The position numbers and the translations under genes are program-made. Below, in pieces: positions 42,477 to 52,259 of a stretch of DNA of 64,000 bases. The notes beneath the pieces were generated by a model that was given only the letters and a program-made list of their open reading frames with translations, did no database searches and was not told where the DNA came from. The stretch is from Nocardiopsis metallicus. GTDB lineage: Bacteria; Actinomycetota; Actinomycetes; Streptosporangiales; Streptosporangiaceae. The stretch lies in NCBI RefSeq assembly GCF_014201115.1, contig NZ_JACHDO010000001.1, forward strand, positions 4,526,001-4,590,000, in the 5' to 3' direction. The stretch's first letter is position 1. Each line of letters begins with the position of its first letter.

Positions 42477-44387
42477 TTGCCGTCGGATGGGCTCCCGAAG
42501 AACCTGGAACCGCTGGCCGCCGGAGATCCGGCCACCATCGGTCCCTACGTGCTGTCCGGGAAGCTGGGTAGTGGCGGCATGGGAACCGTCTACCTGGGCA
42601 GTACGCCGGAGAAGAACAACCAGGTAGCCATCAAGGTCATCCGTCCGGAGCTCGCCTTCGACGAGCAGACCCGGGCGCGCTTCCGCGATGAGATGGAGAA
42701 CGCCCGCAAGGTCGCTTCCTTCTGCACCGCCAAGGTGCTCGACCACGGGACGTTTGAGAACCGTCCCTACATGGTCACCGAGTACATCGCGGGCACGGCC
42801 CTGGCCGAGCACATAGCCGAGCACGGCCCGCTGGACTCCTCCACGCTGCACGGCTTCGCGCTGGGCGTGGCCGCGGCGCTCGCGGCCATCCACCGCACGG
42901 GCCTGGTCCACCGCGACCTCAAACCCGCCAACGTCCTGCTGTCGCTGTCCGGCCCCCGGGTGATCGACTTCGGTATCGCGCGTGCGATGAACACCGCGAC
43001 CAACCACACCCAGACCGGCATCGTGATGGGCAGCCCCGGCTGGATGGCGCCCGAGCAGCTACTGGAGGAACAGGTCACCACCTCGGCGGACATCTTCGCC
43101 TGGGGTTGTCTGGTGGCCTTCGCCGGCAACGGCACGCACCCCTTCGGCAACGGCGACGCGATGACGCTGGGCAAGCGGGTGCTGTTCGCCGAGCCGCAGA
43201 TCGGCAACCTCGACAGCCCGCTGGACCGCCTGGTGACGCGCGCCCTGGCCAAGGAGCCGGGCCGCCGCCCGACCGCGCAGGACCTGCTCCTGGAGCTCGC
43301 GGGCGGCGAGGACACCTCCAACCCCAACGACATGGTCTCGCACGCCCTGCACCAGTCCTGGCGGCCCAACCTGCCTCCGATGCCGCCCGGTCCCCCCGGG
43401 CCGCCCGGGATGCCCCACCCGGCGCACCAGACCATGACCGGTGTGCGGCACCCGGTGCCCGGCCACTACCAGGCCCCTCCGCAGCAGATGCCGCCGCCCG
43501 CCCACCAGACCGGCAACTTCGCCCGTGCTCCGCACGGACCGCCCCCGGGCCACCCCTCCCCAGGACACACGGCCGGACCTCCTGGAGGCCCCCAGGTCGG
43601 TCCGCACCCGGGTGTCCACGGCCAGCAGCAGCGCCACGCCCCGGCCGGGCCGCCGCCCGCGCAGCACCCCGCCGCGACCGGACCCATCCCGATGGTTTCG
43701 CCGCCCGCCGAGCAGCAGCGGGGGCCGCAGCCGTACGTGCCCCCGGTGCCCCCGCCGCCGCACCGCCCCGCCGCACCCGGCGGGCGGGGCGGACTCTTCT
43801 GGGGCCTGGTCCTGGGCGGCATCGGCATCACACTGGTGGTGGTGCTCCTGATCGTCCTGATCGCCAACAGAAGCTTCGGCGGCTCGGATGATTCGGGCGG
43901 CTCGCAGGGCAACCCCGACCAGGGCACCTCCCTGCCCGGCCCGGCCCTGCCCGACGACGGCCTCGGCGACGGGGAACCGAACGAGTCGGAGCCCGCCGAG
44001 AACGGTGCTCGCTCGCCCGACGGGGCGGTCGAGTACACGATCAACGACTTCTCCTGCGTCGACAACATTCTGGGGCGTTCGCGCATCACGGGCGGCCTGT
44101 ACTGCGTGGCCGACCTGGACCTGGAGAACCTGGGCGACACCGAGATCATGTTCAGCTCCAGCGAACAGCGGCTGGTGACCACGAACGAGGAACGGGTCAG
44201 CGCCGAGACCCCCAGCGCGGCCGAGGAGCGGGCCGACCTGTGGTCGCCCATCCAGGCCGGGCAGCGGGTCCGGGGCGACCTGGTGTTCAGCATCAGGACC
44301 AGCCAGGAAGCCGCTCAGCTGCTCCTCACCCATTCCCCCGACGAGCAGCCGACCGTCATCGACGTCTTCGAGGGCTCCACGGACTGA
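42477..44387 (+). CDS. membrane-anchored Ser/Thr protein kinase, PknB-like
   Basis: 636 residues from TTG 42477, which has GGGGAGG six bases upstream. The kinase domain (about 23-290) has GSGGMGTV (31-38), K53, HRDLKPAN (145-152), DFG (164-166) and APE. A Pro/His-rich cytoplasmic linker of about 150 residues follows, then one transmembrane helix (about 441-463) and an extracellular domain of about 170 residues with two cysteines (CVDN..YCVADLDLENLG), DUF4352-like rather than PASTA. It probably relays an envelope signal. Substrates are unknown. The 259-base gap before it to ispE contains no other gene. Confidence 0.88.
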   Translation: MPSDGLPKNLEPLAAGDPATIGPYVLSGKLGSGGMGTVYLGSTPEKNNQVAIKVIRPELAFDEQTRARFRDEMENARKVASFCTAKVLDHGTFENRPYMVTEYIAGTALAEHIAEHGPLDSSTLHGFALGVAAALAAIHRTGLVHRDLKPANVLLSLSGPRVIDFGIARAMNTATNHTQTGIVMGSPGWMAPEQLLEEQVTTSADIFAWGCLVAFAGNGTHPFGNGDAMTLGKRVLFAEPQIGNLDSPLDRLVTRALAKEPGRRPTAQDLLLELAGGEDTSNPNDMVSHALHQSWRPNLPPMPPGPPGPPGMPHPAHQTMTGVRHPVPGHYQAPPQQMPPPAHQTGNFARAPHGPPPGHPSPGHTAGPPGGPQVGPHPGVHGQQQRHAPAGPPPAQHPAATGPIPMVSPPAEQQRGPQPYVPPVPPPPHRPAAPGGRGGLFWGLVLGGIGITLVVVLLIVLIANRSFGGSDDSGGSQGNPDQGTSLPGPALPDDGLGDGEPNESEPAENGARSPDGAVEYTINDFSCVDNILGRSRITGGLYCVADLDLENLGDTEIMFSSSEQRLVTTNEERVSAETPSAAEERADLWSPIQAGQRVRGDLVFSIRTSQEAAQLLLTHSPDEQPTVIDVFEGSTD

Positions 44388-44410
44388 GCGGAAGACTGCC
44401 TCTGCGCACC

Positions 44411-44462
44411 GAAACGGCGGGGCCCGGCACACGCGATCGTGTGTGCCGGGCCCCGCCGTTTC
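44411..44462. terminator. strong bidirectional terminator between the kinase gene and guaA
   Basis: A perfect 22-bp inverted repeat (arms 44411-44432 and 44441-44462) with an 8-base loop, flanked by A and T runs at the stem base; it serves both convergent genes. Confidence 0.88.
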
Positions 44463-44509
44463 GGGGGATAGCCTCGCGGCGCTCCCGCCCGGACTACTCC
44501 CGCTCGTGC

Positions 44510-46090
44510 CTACTCCCACTCGATGGTGCCCGGGGGCTTGCTGGTCACGTCCAGCGCCACCCGGTTGATCTCGCGGACCTCGTTGGTGATCCGGTTGGAG
44601 ATGCGGGCGAGCACGTCGTAGGGCACGCGCGACCAGTCGGCCGTCATCGCGTCCTCGCTGCTGACCGGGCGCAGCACCACGGGGTGGCCGTAGGTGCGGC
44701 CGTCGCCCTGGACGCCCACCGAGCGGACGTCGGCGAGCAGCACCACCGGGCACTGCCAGATGTCGCGGTCCAGACCGGCGCGGGTGAGCTCCTCGCGGGC
44801 GATGGCGTCGGCCTCACGCAGGATCTCCAGGCGCTCCCGGTTGACCTCGCCGATGATCCGGATGCCCAGGCCGGGGCCGGGGAAGGGCTGGCGCCACACC
44901 ATCTCGGGCGGCAGGCCCAGCTCCTCGCCGACCTTGCGCACCTCGTCCTTGAACAGCTCGCGCAGCGGCTCCACCAGGGTGAACTGGAGGTCGTCGGGCA
45001 GGCCGCCCACGTTGTGGTGCGACTTGATGTTGGCGGTGCCGGTGCCGCCGCCGGACTCGACGACGTCCGGGTACAGGGTGCCCTGGACCAGGAACTCGAC
45101 CTCGGAACCGTCGTCGCCGCTCTCGGCGACGACCTCGCGGGCCGCCTGCTCGAAGATGCGGATGAACTCGCGGCCGATGATCTTGCGCTTCTCCTCGGGG
45201 TCGGTGACCCCGGCCAGCGCGCCCAGGAAGCGCTCCTCGGCGTCGACGACCTTCAGCTTGGCGCCGGTGATCGCGACGAAGTCCTTCTCGACCTGGTCGG
45301 CCTCGCCCTTGCGGAGCAGGCCGTGGTCCACGAACACGCAGGTGAGCTGGTCACCGACGGCGCGCTGCACGAGGGCACCGGCCACGGCGGAGTCCACGCC
45401 GCCGCTCAGCGCGCAGATGACGCGCTTGTCGCCGATCTGCTCGCGGATGCGCTCCAGCTGCTCCTCGACGATGTTCACCATCGTCCAGGTGGGACGGCAG
45501 CCCGCGCCCTCGTAGAGGAAGCGGCGCAGCAGGTCCTGGCCGTGCTCGGTGTGCATGACCTCGGGGTGGAACTGCACGCCGAACAGGCGGCGCTCGGTGT
45601 CCTCGAAGGCGGCGACCGGGGCGCCCGCGGTGCTGGCGGTGCTCTTGAACCCGGCCGGGGCCTGGACCACGGAGTCGCCGTGCGACATCCACACGCTCAG
45701 GCCCTCGGGCAGGCCCTCGAACAGCACGGAGTCAATGTTGGCGGTCAGCTCGGTGCGGCCGAACTCGCTCAGGTCGGTCTTGTCGACGACCCCGCCCAGG
45801 GCGCGCGTCATGGCCTGGAAGCCGTAGCAGATACCGAAGGTCGGGACCCCGGTCTCGAACAGCTCGGCCCCCACGGCCGGGGCCCCGTCGGCGTACACCG
45901 AGGAGGGGCCGCCGGAGAGGATGATGGCCTTGGGTTTCTTGGCGAGCATCTCCTCGACCGGCATGGTCGAGGGCACGATCTCGCTGTGCACGTGGCATTC
46001 CCGGACCCGTCGCGCGATCAGCTGCGCGTACTGCGCACCGAAGTCGACGACGAGGACGGTGTCGAACGTGCTGTCAGCACCAACGGACAC
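44510..46090 (-). CDS. guaA: GMP synthase (glutamine-hydrolysing)
   Basis: 526 residues. N-terminal class I amidotransferase (catalytic C88 in GICYGFQ; H in VQFHPEV), ATP-pyrophosphatase domain with PP-loop LSGGVDSAV, and the C-terminal dimer domain ending KPPGTIEWE. It converts XMP to GMP with glutamine. The GTG start has GGAAGG nine bases upstream. Confidence 0.97.
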   Translation of the reverse strand: MSVGADSTFDTVLVVDFGAQYAQLIARRVRECHVHSEIVPSTMPVEEMLAKKPKAIILSGGPSSVYADGAPAVGAELFETGVPTFGICYGFQAMTRALGGVVDKTDLSEFGRTELTANIDSVLFEGLPEGLSVWMSHGDSVVQAPAGFKSTASTAGAPVAAFEDTERRLFGVQFHPEVMHTEHGQDLLRRFLYEGAGCRPTWTMVNIVEEQLERIREQIGDKRVICALSGGVDSAVAGALVQRAVGDQLTCVFVDHGLLRKGEADQVEKDFVAITGAKLKVVDAEERFLGALAGVTDPEEKRKIIGREFIRIFEQAAREVVAESGDDGSEVEFLVQGTLYPDVVESGGGTGTANIKSHHNVGGLPDDLQFTLVEPLRELFKDEVRKVGEELGLPPEMVWRQPFPGPGLGIRIIGEVNRERLEILREADAIAREELTRAGLDRDIWQCPVVLLADVRSVGVQGDGRTYGHPVVLRPVSSEDAMTADWSRVPYDVLARISNRITNEVREINRVALDVTSKPPGTIEWE

Positions 46091-46171
46091 GACGGAGGAC
46101 CTTCCGCAGAAAAATGTGGATGTCCGTCCAGTCTAGGCCGTTCACCACGGTCGGAAGGCACCGACGGGTGT

Positions 46172-46196
46172 GCCGCCCGGCACCCGGCCGGGCGGC
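46172..46196 (-). terminator. terminator of galE
   Basis: GCCGCCCGGC and GCCGGGCGGC form a 10-bp stem with loop ACCCG, six bases past the galE stop. Confidence 0.7.
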
Positions 46197-46202
46197 CGCT
46201 TC

Positions 46203-47216
<1,014 letters not shown>

Positions 47217-47319
47217 CGATCGCTTCCTGAGGTGGGCGCTGCGGTCCCTCCCAGGATATGGGCCGTGGCGGCCCCGACGAGCGACCCGCCCGACGTGTCG
47301 GGGCACAGCCGGTACGGGC

Positions 47320-47357
47320 GAACGGGGCGGGCACTGGATCCGGTGCCCGCCCCGTTC
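47320..47357 (-). terminator. terminator of the secreted nuclease gene
   Basis: GAACGGGGCGGGCAC and GTGCCCGCCCCGTTC form a perfect 15-bp stem with an 8-base loop, 24 bases past the stop. Confidence 0.8.
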
Positions 47358-47381
47358 ACCCATCGGGTGGTGCGTCCGTTG

Positions 47382-49859
47382 CTAACCGCGGCCCGGAGAG
47401 GTGCTGCGGCGCGTGTCGATCCGCAGGACCTGGGGGTCGTGGTCGCTGACCTGGTCGTGGAACTCGGAGTTGATCCGCACGATCTCGTAGTCGACCCGCC
47501 CGGCCAGTACGCCGTTGACCAGGATGTGGTCGAGCGCCTGGGAGTTGCCGTCGAAGACGTAGTTGTAGCGCTGGTCCGGCTCCAGCAGGTCCACCATCGG
47601 GTTGGTGAGGGTGCCGTCGCCGGTGAGGATGTCCAGGGTCGTCGAGAACTGGAAGTCGTTCAGGTCACCCATCACCACCAGGTTGGCCTCGGGGTCCACC
47701 GCGAGGAGATCGTCGGCGAACTCGCGGACCAGGGTGGCCTGCTGGTGGCGCTGGGTCTCGGTGACCCGGTTCGGCGGCTGGTTGACGCCGTGCAGGGGCT
47801 GGTCCCCGCCCTTGGCGTTGAAGTGGTTGGTCACCACGTAAACGTCGCGGTTGAGGGCGCGGAAGTGGCCGACCAGCGGCTTGCGGCTGGAGTTCCAGGC
47901 CGCCTCCTGGGGGGCGATGCGGCCCGGGGAGACGGACAGTTCGGCCCCGCGCTCACCCTCGACGACCTCGACGGGGGTGGTGGCGTCGCCGCCCCCGACG
48001 TCCACGAACTGGACGCGGTCCGGGTTGAAGAGGAAGGCGTTGCGGATGTTGCCGCCGGGCTGGCCGCCGTCCCGGCCGTCCTCCGGGCTGATCTGGCGCC
48101 ACTCGTATTCGGGCCCGCCCGCGGCCGCGACTGCGGCCACGAGCCGGTCGAGGGTGACGTCGGCGTCCACGGTCCCGTCGTCGACGGGACCGTTGTTGTC
48201 CTGGATCTCCTCCAGGCCGACGATGTCCGGCGCCGCGAGGTAGTCGGCGATGCCCTCGGCCAGGGCGTCGAACTTGGCCTGGTCGTCCGTGCCGCCGAGG
48301 TTCTCGACGTTGTAGGTGGCGACGCTGATCTCGTGCCGTGCGGTGTCGCGGACCGGCACGCGCTCCAGGTCACCGGACACGTGCTCGCCGAGGGTGGTGG
48401 CGCGGACCACGTAGCCGCCGAACCGGCTGTAGTAGACCGGGCCCTCGGTGACCCCGGCGAGGGTGTCGCCGACGTTCGCCTCCGGGAAGGGGCGCACCTC
48501 CCGGTCCAGCAGCGACTCGATCTTCACCCGGCCGCTGTTGGGGTCGTCGTAGGAGCCGTAGCGCACCCCGCCGTTGGCGGTGCGGTTCCGGTCGGGCTTG
48601 GTGGTCACCCACAGGGCGTCGTAGCCGTCGGTGGCTCCGACGACGGGCGCGTCCTCCACCCGGACGATCATGTGCTCGTGAGCGGCCCAGAAGTCCAGGG
48701 CGTACTTGTCCGGCTGGAGTTCGAGCTCGGTGATGTCACCGCCGTGATCCGGGGCGTAGGCCTCAGGGAGGGTGTCGGCCTCCAGCAGGACCGCCTCGGG
48801 CAGGTCGTTGTCCCGGCTGAGGGTGGTCCAGCGGGCCCGGTCGAGCTGGGTGATGGTCTGGGCGCCTGCCTGGGGGCGGTACTCGCTGACCCGTCCGGCG
48901 GCCAGGATCTCGTCGCCGACCGCGACGTCAGGGGTGGTGGAGCCGGTGAAGACGAAGAGCGCCTCACTGGTGCGCGGGTCGCCGTCGCCCTCGGTGTCCT
49001 GGAACCAGAAGCCCCGAGCGCTGCCGAAGGCGTTGACCGCGGTGACCACACCGGGCAGGCCGGAGACCTCCTCGCCCACGTGGGGTGAGGTGTGGCTGGT
49101 CCCCTGAACGTCGTGGATGCGCAGCTCACCGGGTTCGACCGGATCCTCGGGGTCGCCGCCGCCGGGGCCCTCGACCGTCTCGCCCGCGCTGTTGGTGGGG
49201 GTCGGCTCGCCGGTGGAGAAGTCGGCGGAGTTGTTCCCGGTGTCGGTGAACGCGGCGTCGCGGGAGGTCGAGGTGGTGTTGCTGGTACCGGCGGTGGGCG
49301 ACCCGGCGAAGACCGCGGCGTTGCCGTAGCCGACGACGTCGATGATCGACTCGTCCTCGGCGCAGGTAGCGGCGGTGCGGCACTCGACCGGGTCGGTGCC
49401 CTCCACCAGGAGCACGATCCCGGCGGAGGCCGACATGTTCGTGTTCCCGGCGTCGTCCGGTTCGGGCAGCTCGGTGGTACCGCCCGCGCCCGCCGCCTGG
49501 CGGATCAGGTAGTGCTCGCCGGTGGGGACGCTGCCGCTGAGCGGGGTCACCTGGACCCGGGTGGACGCGCCGGGCTGCGCCGGCAGGTACTGCACGCTCC
49601 ACCCGGACAGGTCGACGTCGGCTTCGGTGGGGTTGCCCAGCTCGACGAAGTCGTGCCGCAGCTCAGCCCCGCTGTTGCCGCCACCGCCGTAGACCTCGCT
49701 GATCACGGGGTGTTCAGCGGCTGCCAGGGCGGGCACCGGCGCGATGAGGCTCGCGCCCAGGGCCACCGCCGCGACCGCCGATGCCGAAGCGAGGGAGCGC
49801 CGCGGCGGGGCCGGGTCGGCCGGAGTGGGGGATGTGGGTCTGGACGGTGTTGGGGACAC
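47382..49859 (-). CDS. secreted LTD/endonuclease-exonuclease-phosphatase protein (ExeM-like)
   Basis: 825 residues: signal peptide (about 20-47, ending ALA), lamin tail domain (about 48-185; VISEVYGGGGNSGAELRHDF), a YhcR-like OB-fold region (about 240-530), and a C-terminal EEP nuclease domain (VATYNVENLGG, VVMGDLNDF, SDHDPQVLRI). It resembles extracellular nucleases such as ExeM/NucH. GTG at 49859 has GGAG six bases upstream; a longer frame exists to 50021, but it would bury the signal peptide. It probably degrades extracellular DNA and recovers phosphate. No C-terminal anchor. Confidence 0.86.
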   Translation of the reverse strand: MSPTPSRPTSPTPADPAPPRRSLASASAVAAVALGASLIAPVPALAAAEHPVISEVYGGGGNSGAELRHDFVELGNPTEADVDLSGWSVQYLPAQPGASTRVQVTPLSGSVPTGEHYLIRQAAGAGGTTELPEPDDAGNTNMSASAGIVLLVEGTDPVECRTAATCAEDESIIDVVGYGNAAVFAGSPTAGTSNTTSTSRDAAFTDTGNNSADFSTGEPTPTNSAGETVEGPGGGDPEDPVEPGELRIHDVQGTSHTSPHVGEEVSGLPGVVTAVNAFGSARGFWFQDTEGDGDPRTSEALFVFTGSTTPDVAVGDEILAAGRVSEYRPQAGAQTITQLDRARWTTLSRDNDLPEAVLLEADTLPEAYAPDHGGDITELELQPDKYALDFWAAHEHMIVRVEDAPVVGATDGYDALWVTTKPDRNRTANGGVRYGSYDDPNSGRVKIESLLDREVRPFPEANVGDTLAGVTEGPVYYSRFGGYVVRATTLGEHVSGDLERVPVRDTARHEISVATYNVENLGGTDDQAKFDALAEGIADYLAAPDIVGLEEIQDNNGPVDDGTVDADVTLDRLVAAVAAAGGPEYEWRQISPEDGRDGGQPGGNIRNAFLFNPDRVQFVDVGGGDATTPVEVVEGERGAELSVSPGRIAPQEAAWNSSRKPLVGHFRALNRDVYVVTNHFNAKGGDQPLHGVNQPPNRVTETQRHQQATLVREFADDLLAVDPEANLVVMGDLNDFQFSTTLDILTGDGTLTNPMVDLLEPDQRYNYVFDGNSQALDHILVNGVLAGRVDYEIVRINSEFHDQVSDHDPQVLRIDTRRSTSPGRG

Positions 49860-50106
49860 GCCTGCTCCGTTTTCTCCGGTGTGGTCGGGGATTTCGGGGG
49901 TTCTCAGGGGGTTCGGACGCGGCCACATCATGACTGCCACGGGTGTCCACATGAAGGAGGGCACGTGAAAAGAAGACGACCCGGTGCCCGATTGTTGTGA
50001 TCCCACGACAACTGAGGGCACTGACCTCGGTGTGATCCTCCAAAGCCCCGGCCGTGAGTCCGTCCCGCCAGGCCCACTGGTCCAGTCCGGTCTAGCCCCG
50101 ATGCCG

Positions 50107-52080
50107 CTACCCTCCGGTCCCCGCGCGGCCCGCGTTGCCCAGATGGACCAGGTACTCGTTCAGGTTCAGCGGGTTGCCGTCGGTGCGGGCCCGGCGGGGC
50201 GCGTTTCTCCGCACCGGGCGGTCCCCCGCTGACCGGGTCCACCACACCCCCTCGCCCCGGGAGATCCCCGGCAGCCGGGACCGGAAGGCGTCGATCCCGC
50301 GCACGGGAATGTCACCGCTGATCCGCCATCCTCCGGCGGTCCGCTCCGTGCCGGATACCCGCGCCCCGCACCCGTGCAGGTGGGAGACGGCCGCGCCCAG
50401 CACGTCCCCGGGGACGTCGGCCTCGAACGCGTGCACGGGTTCGTGCACGCGGGTCCCGGCGGCGTCGAGTGCGCGCATCAGCACCACCGGGGTGAGCAGC
50501 CGGAAGAGCGCGACGGGTACCGGTGGGACGTAACCGCTGTGCACGAGGGTCACGACGCAGTCGGTTACCGGCCATCCGTACAGCCCCTGGCCGAGGGTGT
50601 CACGCACGGTCTCCTCGACGGCGCGGTCCTGGGCCGCGAGCAGCGCGCCCAACTCCGTCTCCCGGCGGAACACCACACCGCTGCCGCGCTCCCCCGGGTC
50701 CACCCGCAACCCGACCGCGATCGGCCCGGCGAGCTCACGCTCGAAGTCGATTTCCTCCACCGCCGTGCCGGTGCCGGTCGGGTGTTCGGTGTGCACGACG
50801 CTGCTGGGTTCGAAAACCGCCTCGACCCCGAACTCGGTGGCCAGGGTGTCGGCGACGACCTCCTTCTGCACCTCACCGTGGAGCAGGACCGAAAGGCCAC
50901 CGCCCGGCACGGTACGCAGCCGGATCAGCGGGTCCTGGTCCCCGAGCGCGCGCAGCGCGGCGTGCAGCCGGTGTTCGCAGCCCTCGCCGACCGGGCGCAC
51001 GATCGATTCCAGGGCCGGGCGGACCAGGTTCACCGGTGCGGTCGACGCCCCGAGCCGGTCACCGACCCGCATTTCGGGCAGACCGCGGATCCGCCCGATC
51101 CCGCCCGCGGTGAGCGCACGTCCGCGCTCGCCTTCGGCACCGACCACCTCCAGGTGGGTGATGCGCCCCTGGTGGGGGTCGCCGTCCTCGGGGTCGGACC
51201 GCGCGAACAGCACCCGGTCCCGCACGCGCAGGACCCCCGAGTGCAGCCGCAGGTACCCGGTCTTCTCCCCGGATGCCGAACGCTCGATCGCGAACACCGT
51301 CCCGCGCGGTTCCCCGGAGCCGCTCTCCCGTGCGGCGGGCAGCAGTCCGGTGAGGGCCCGGGAAAGCAGGTCAACGCCCTCTCCTGTGATCGCCGAGCCC
51401 GAGAGCACCGGATACAGGAGCCCGCGCCCGACCTGGTCGCGGACCCTCTCCCGCAGGGCTGTGCCCAGCGGTGGCGGCCGGTCGTCGACCAGCGCGGCCA
51501 GCAGTGCGTCGTCCTCCTCGGCGAGCAATTCGGACGCACGGGCGGCCAACTCGGGGCTGTCCCAGGCGAGCGGTACCGTGCGCGCCCCTGGGGTGCCCGG
51601 GTCCCGCACGCTGTCCAGGGCCAGGGCTCGGCCGGTGAGGCGGCGGATCTGGGCGAGGACGCGCTCGGGGTCGGCACCGCCCCGGTCGACCTTGTTGACG
51701 AACAGGAGCACCGGTAGGCGCATCTCGCGCAGGACGCGCATGAGCAGACGGGTATGGGCCTGGACGCCCTCCACGGCGGAGAGCACCAGGACGGCCCCGT
51801 CGAGCACCGAGAGGGCGCGCTCGACCTCGGCGACGAAGTCGGCGTGTCCGGGGGTGTCGATCAGGTTGACCCGGGTGTCGCCGACCCGGAAGGGCGCGAC
51901 GGCGGTACGCACGGTGATGCCGCGTTCGCGTTCGATCCGGCCGGTGTCGGTCCGAGTGTCACCGGAGTCGACGCTGCCGAGCCGGTCGACGGCACCGGCG
52001 TCATAGAGCAGACGCTCGGTGAGGCTGGTCTTACCCGCGTCGACGTGCGCGAGGATCCCGACGTTGAGTGTGGTGGTCAA
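50107..52080 (-). CDS. ribosomal protection GTPase, Tet(M)/Otr(A)-like
   Basis: 657 residues with the EF-G-like order: G domain (G1 AHVDAGKTS, residues 11-19; RERGITV; DTPGHADF; NKVD), domain II, and domains III-V ending in a region rich in Pro/Arg. It matches the Otr(A)/Tet(M) group rather than EF-G, which is longer and has the G' insert. These proteins remove tetracycline from the ribosome; producers use them for self-protection. The start is a weak TTG with only GGGA upstream, and a small ORF with a strong ribosome binding site overlaps it. Whether it acts on tetracycline or another ribosome stress cannot be told. Confidence 0.85.
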   Translation of the reverse strand: MTTTLNVGILAHVDAGKTSLTERLLYDAGAVDRLGSVDSGDTRTDTGRIERERGITVRTAVAPFRVGDTRVNLIDTPGHADFVAEVERALSVLDGAVLVLSAVEGVQAHTRLLMRVLREMRLPVLLFVNKVDRGGADPERVLAQIRRLTGRALALDSVRDPGTPGARTVPLAWDSPELAARASELLAEEDDALLAALVDDRPPPLGTALRERVRDQVGRGLLYPVLSGSAITGEGVDLLSRALTGLLPAARESGSGEPRGTVFAIERSASGEKTGYLRLHSGVLRVRDRVLFARSDPEDGDPHQGRITHLEVVGAEGERGRALTAGGIGRIRGLPEMRVGDRLGASTAPVNLVRPALESIVRPVGEGCEHRLHAALRALGDQDPLIRLRTVPGGGLSVLLHGEVQKEVVADTLATEFGVEAVFEPSSVVHTEHPTGTGTAVEEIDFERELAGPIAVGLRVDPGERGSGVVFRRETELGALLAAQDRAVEETVRDTLGQGLYGWPVTDCVVTLVHSGYVPPVPVALFRLLTPVVLMRALDAAGTRVHEPVHAFEADVPGDVLGAAVSHLHGCGARVSGTERTAGGWRISGDIPVRGIDAFRSRLPGISRGEGVWWTRSAGDRPVRRNAPRRARTDGNPLNLNEYLVHLGNAGRAGTGG

Positions 52081-52144
52081 ATGCGGTTCCCAGGAGGGTC
52101 TCGGTCCGGAAGGTGGTCTGAGAACTTCCGTGGGAACGCCGCAT
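52031..52144 (-). CDS. small overlapping upstream ORF, possible leader peptide
   Basis: 37 codons starting with ATG, preceded six bases upstream by AGAGAGGT, a much better ribosome binding site than that of the gene it overlaps. It ends 50 bases inside the Tet-like GTPase gene in the next frame. The product (MRRSHGSSQTTFRTETLLG...) is Ser/Thr/Arg-rich. Its position suits translational attenuation by stalled ribosomes. I do not recognise a homologue. Confidence 0.45.
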   Translation of the reverse strand: MRRSHGSSQTTFRTETLLGTAFDHHTQRRDPRARRRG

Positions 52145-52192
52145 GCCGTTGACCTCTCTGACGTCGGTACTGGTCAGGATGATGATGCAGAC

Positions 52193-52239
52193 CGGGGGCG
52201 GGCCGAGCAAGGGATTTTTTCCCGCGCGGCCCGCCCCCG
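52193..52239 (-). terminator. terminator after pnkp
   Basis: CGGGGGCGGGCCG and CGGCCCGCCCCCG form a perfect 13-bp stem; the 21-base loop carries GGGATTTTTTCCC, a small second hairpin. It begins 20 bases past the pnkp stop. Confidence 0.65.
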
Positions 52240-52259
52240 TGTCACGCTCAGGCCGGCGA

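Noticed and set aside
49860..50021. N-terminal extension of the LTD/nuclease gene
   Set aside because: It would place the signal peptide about 80 residues into the protein; the GTG at 49859 has a better ribosome binding site.
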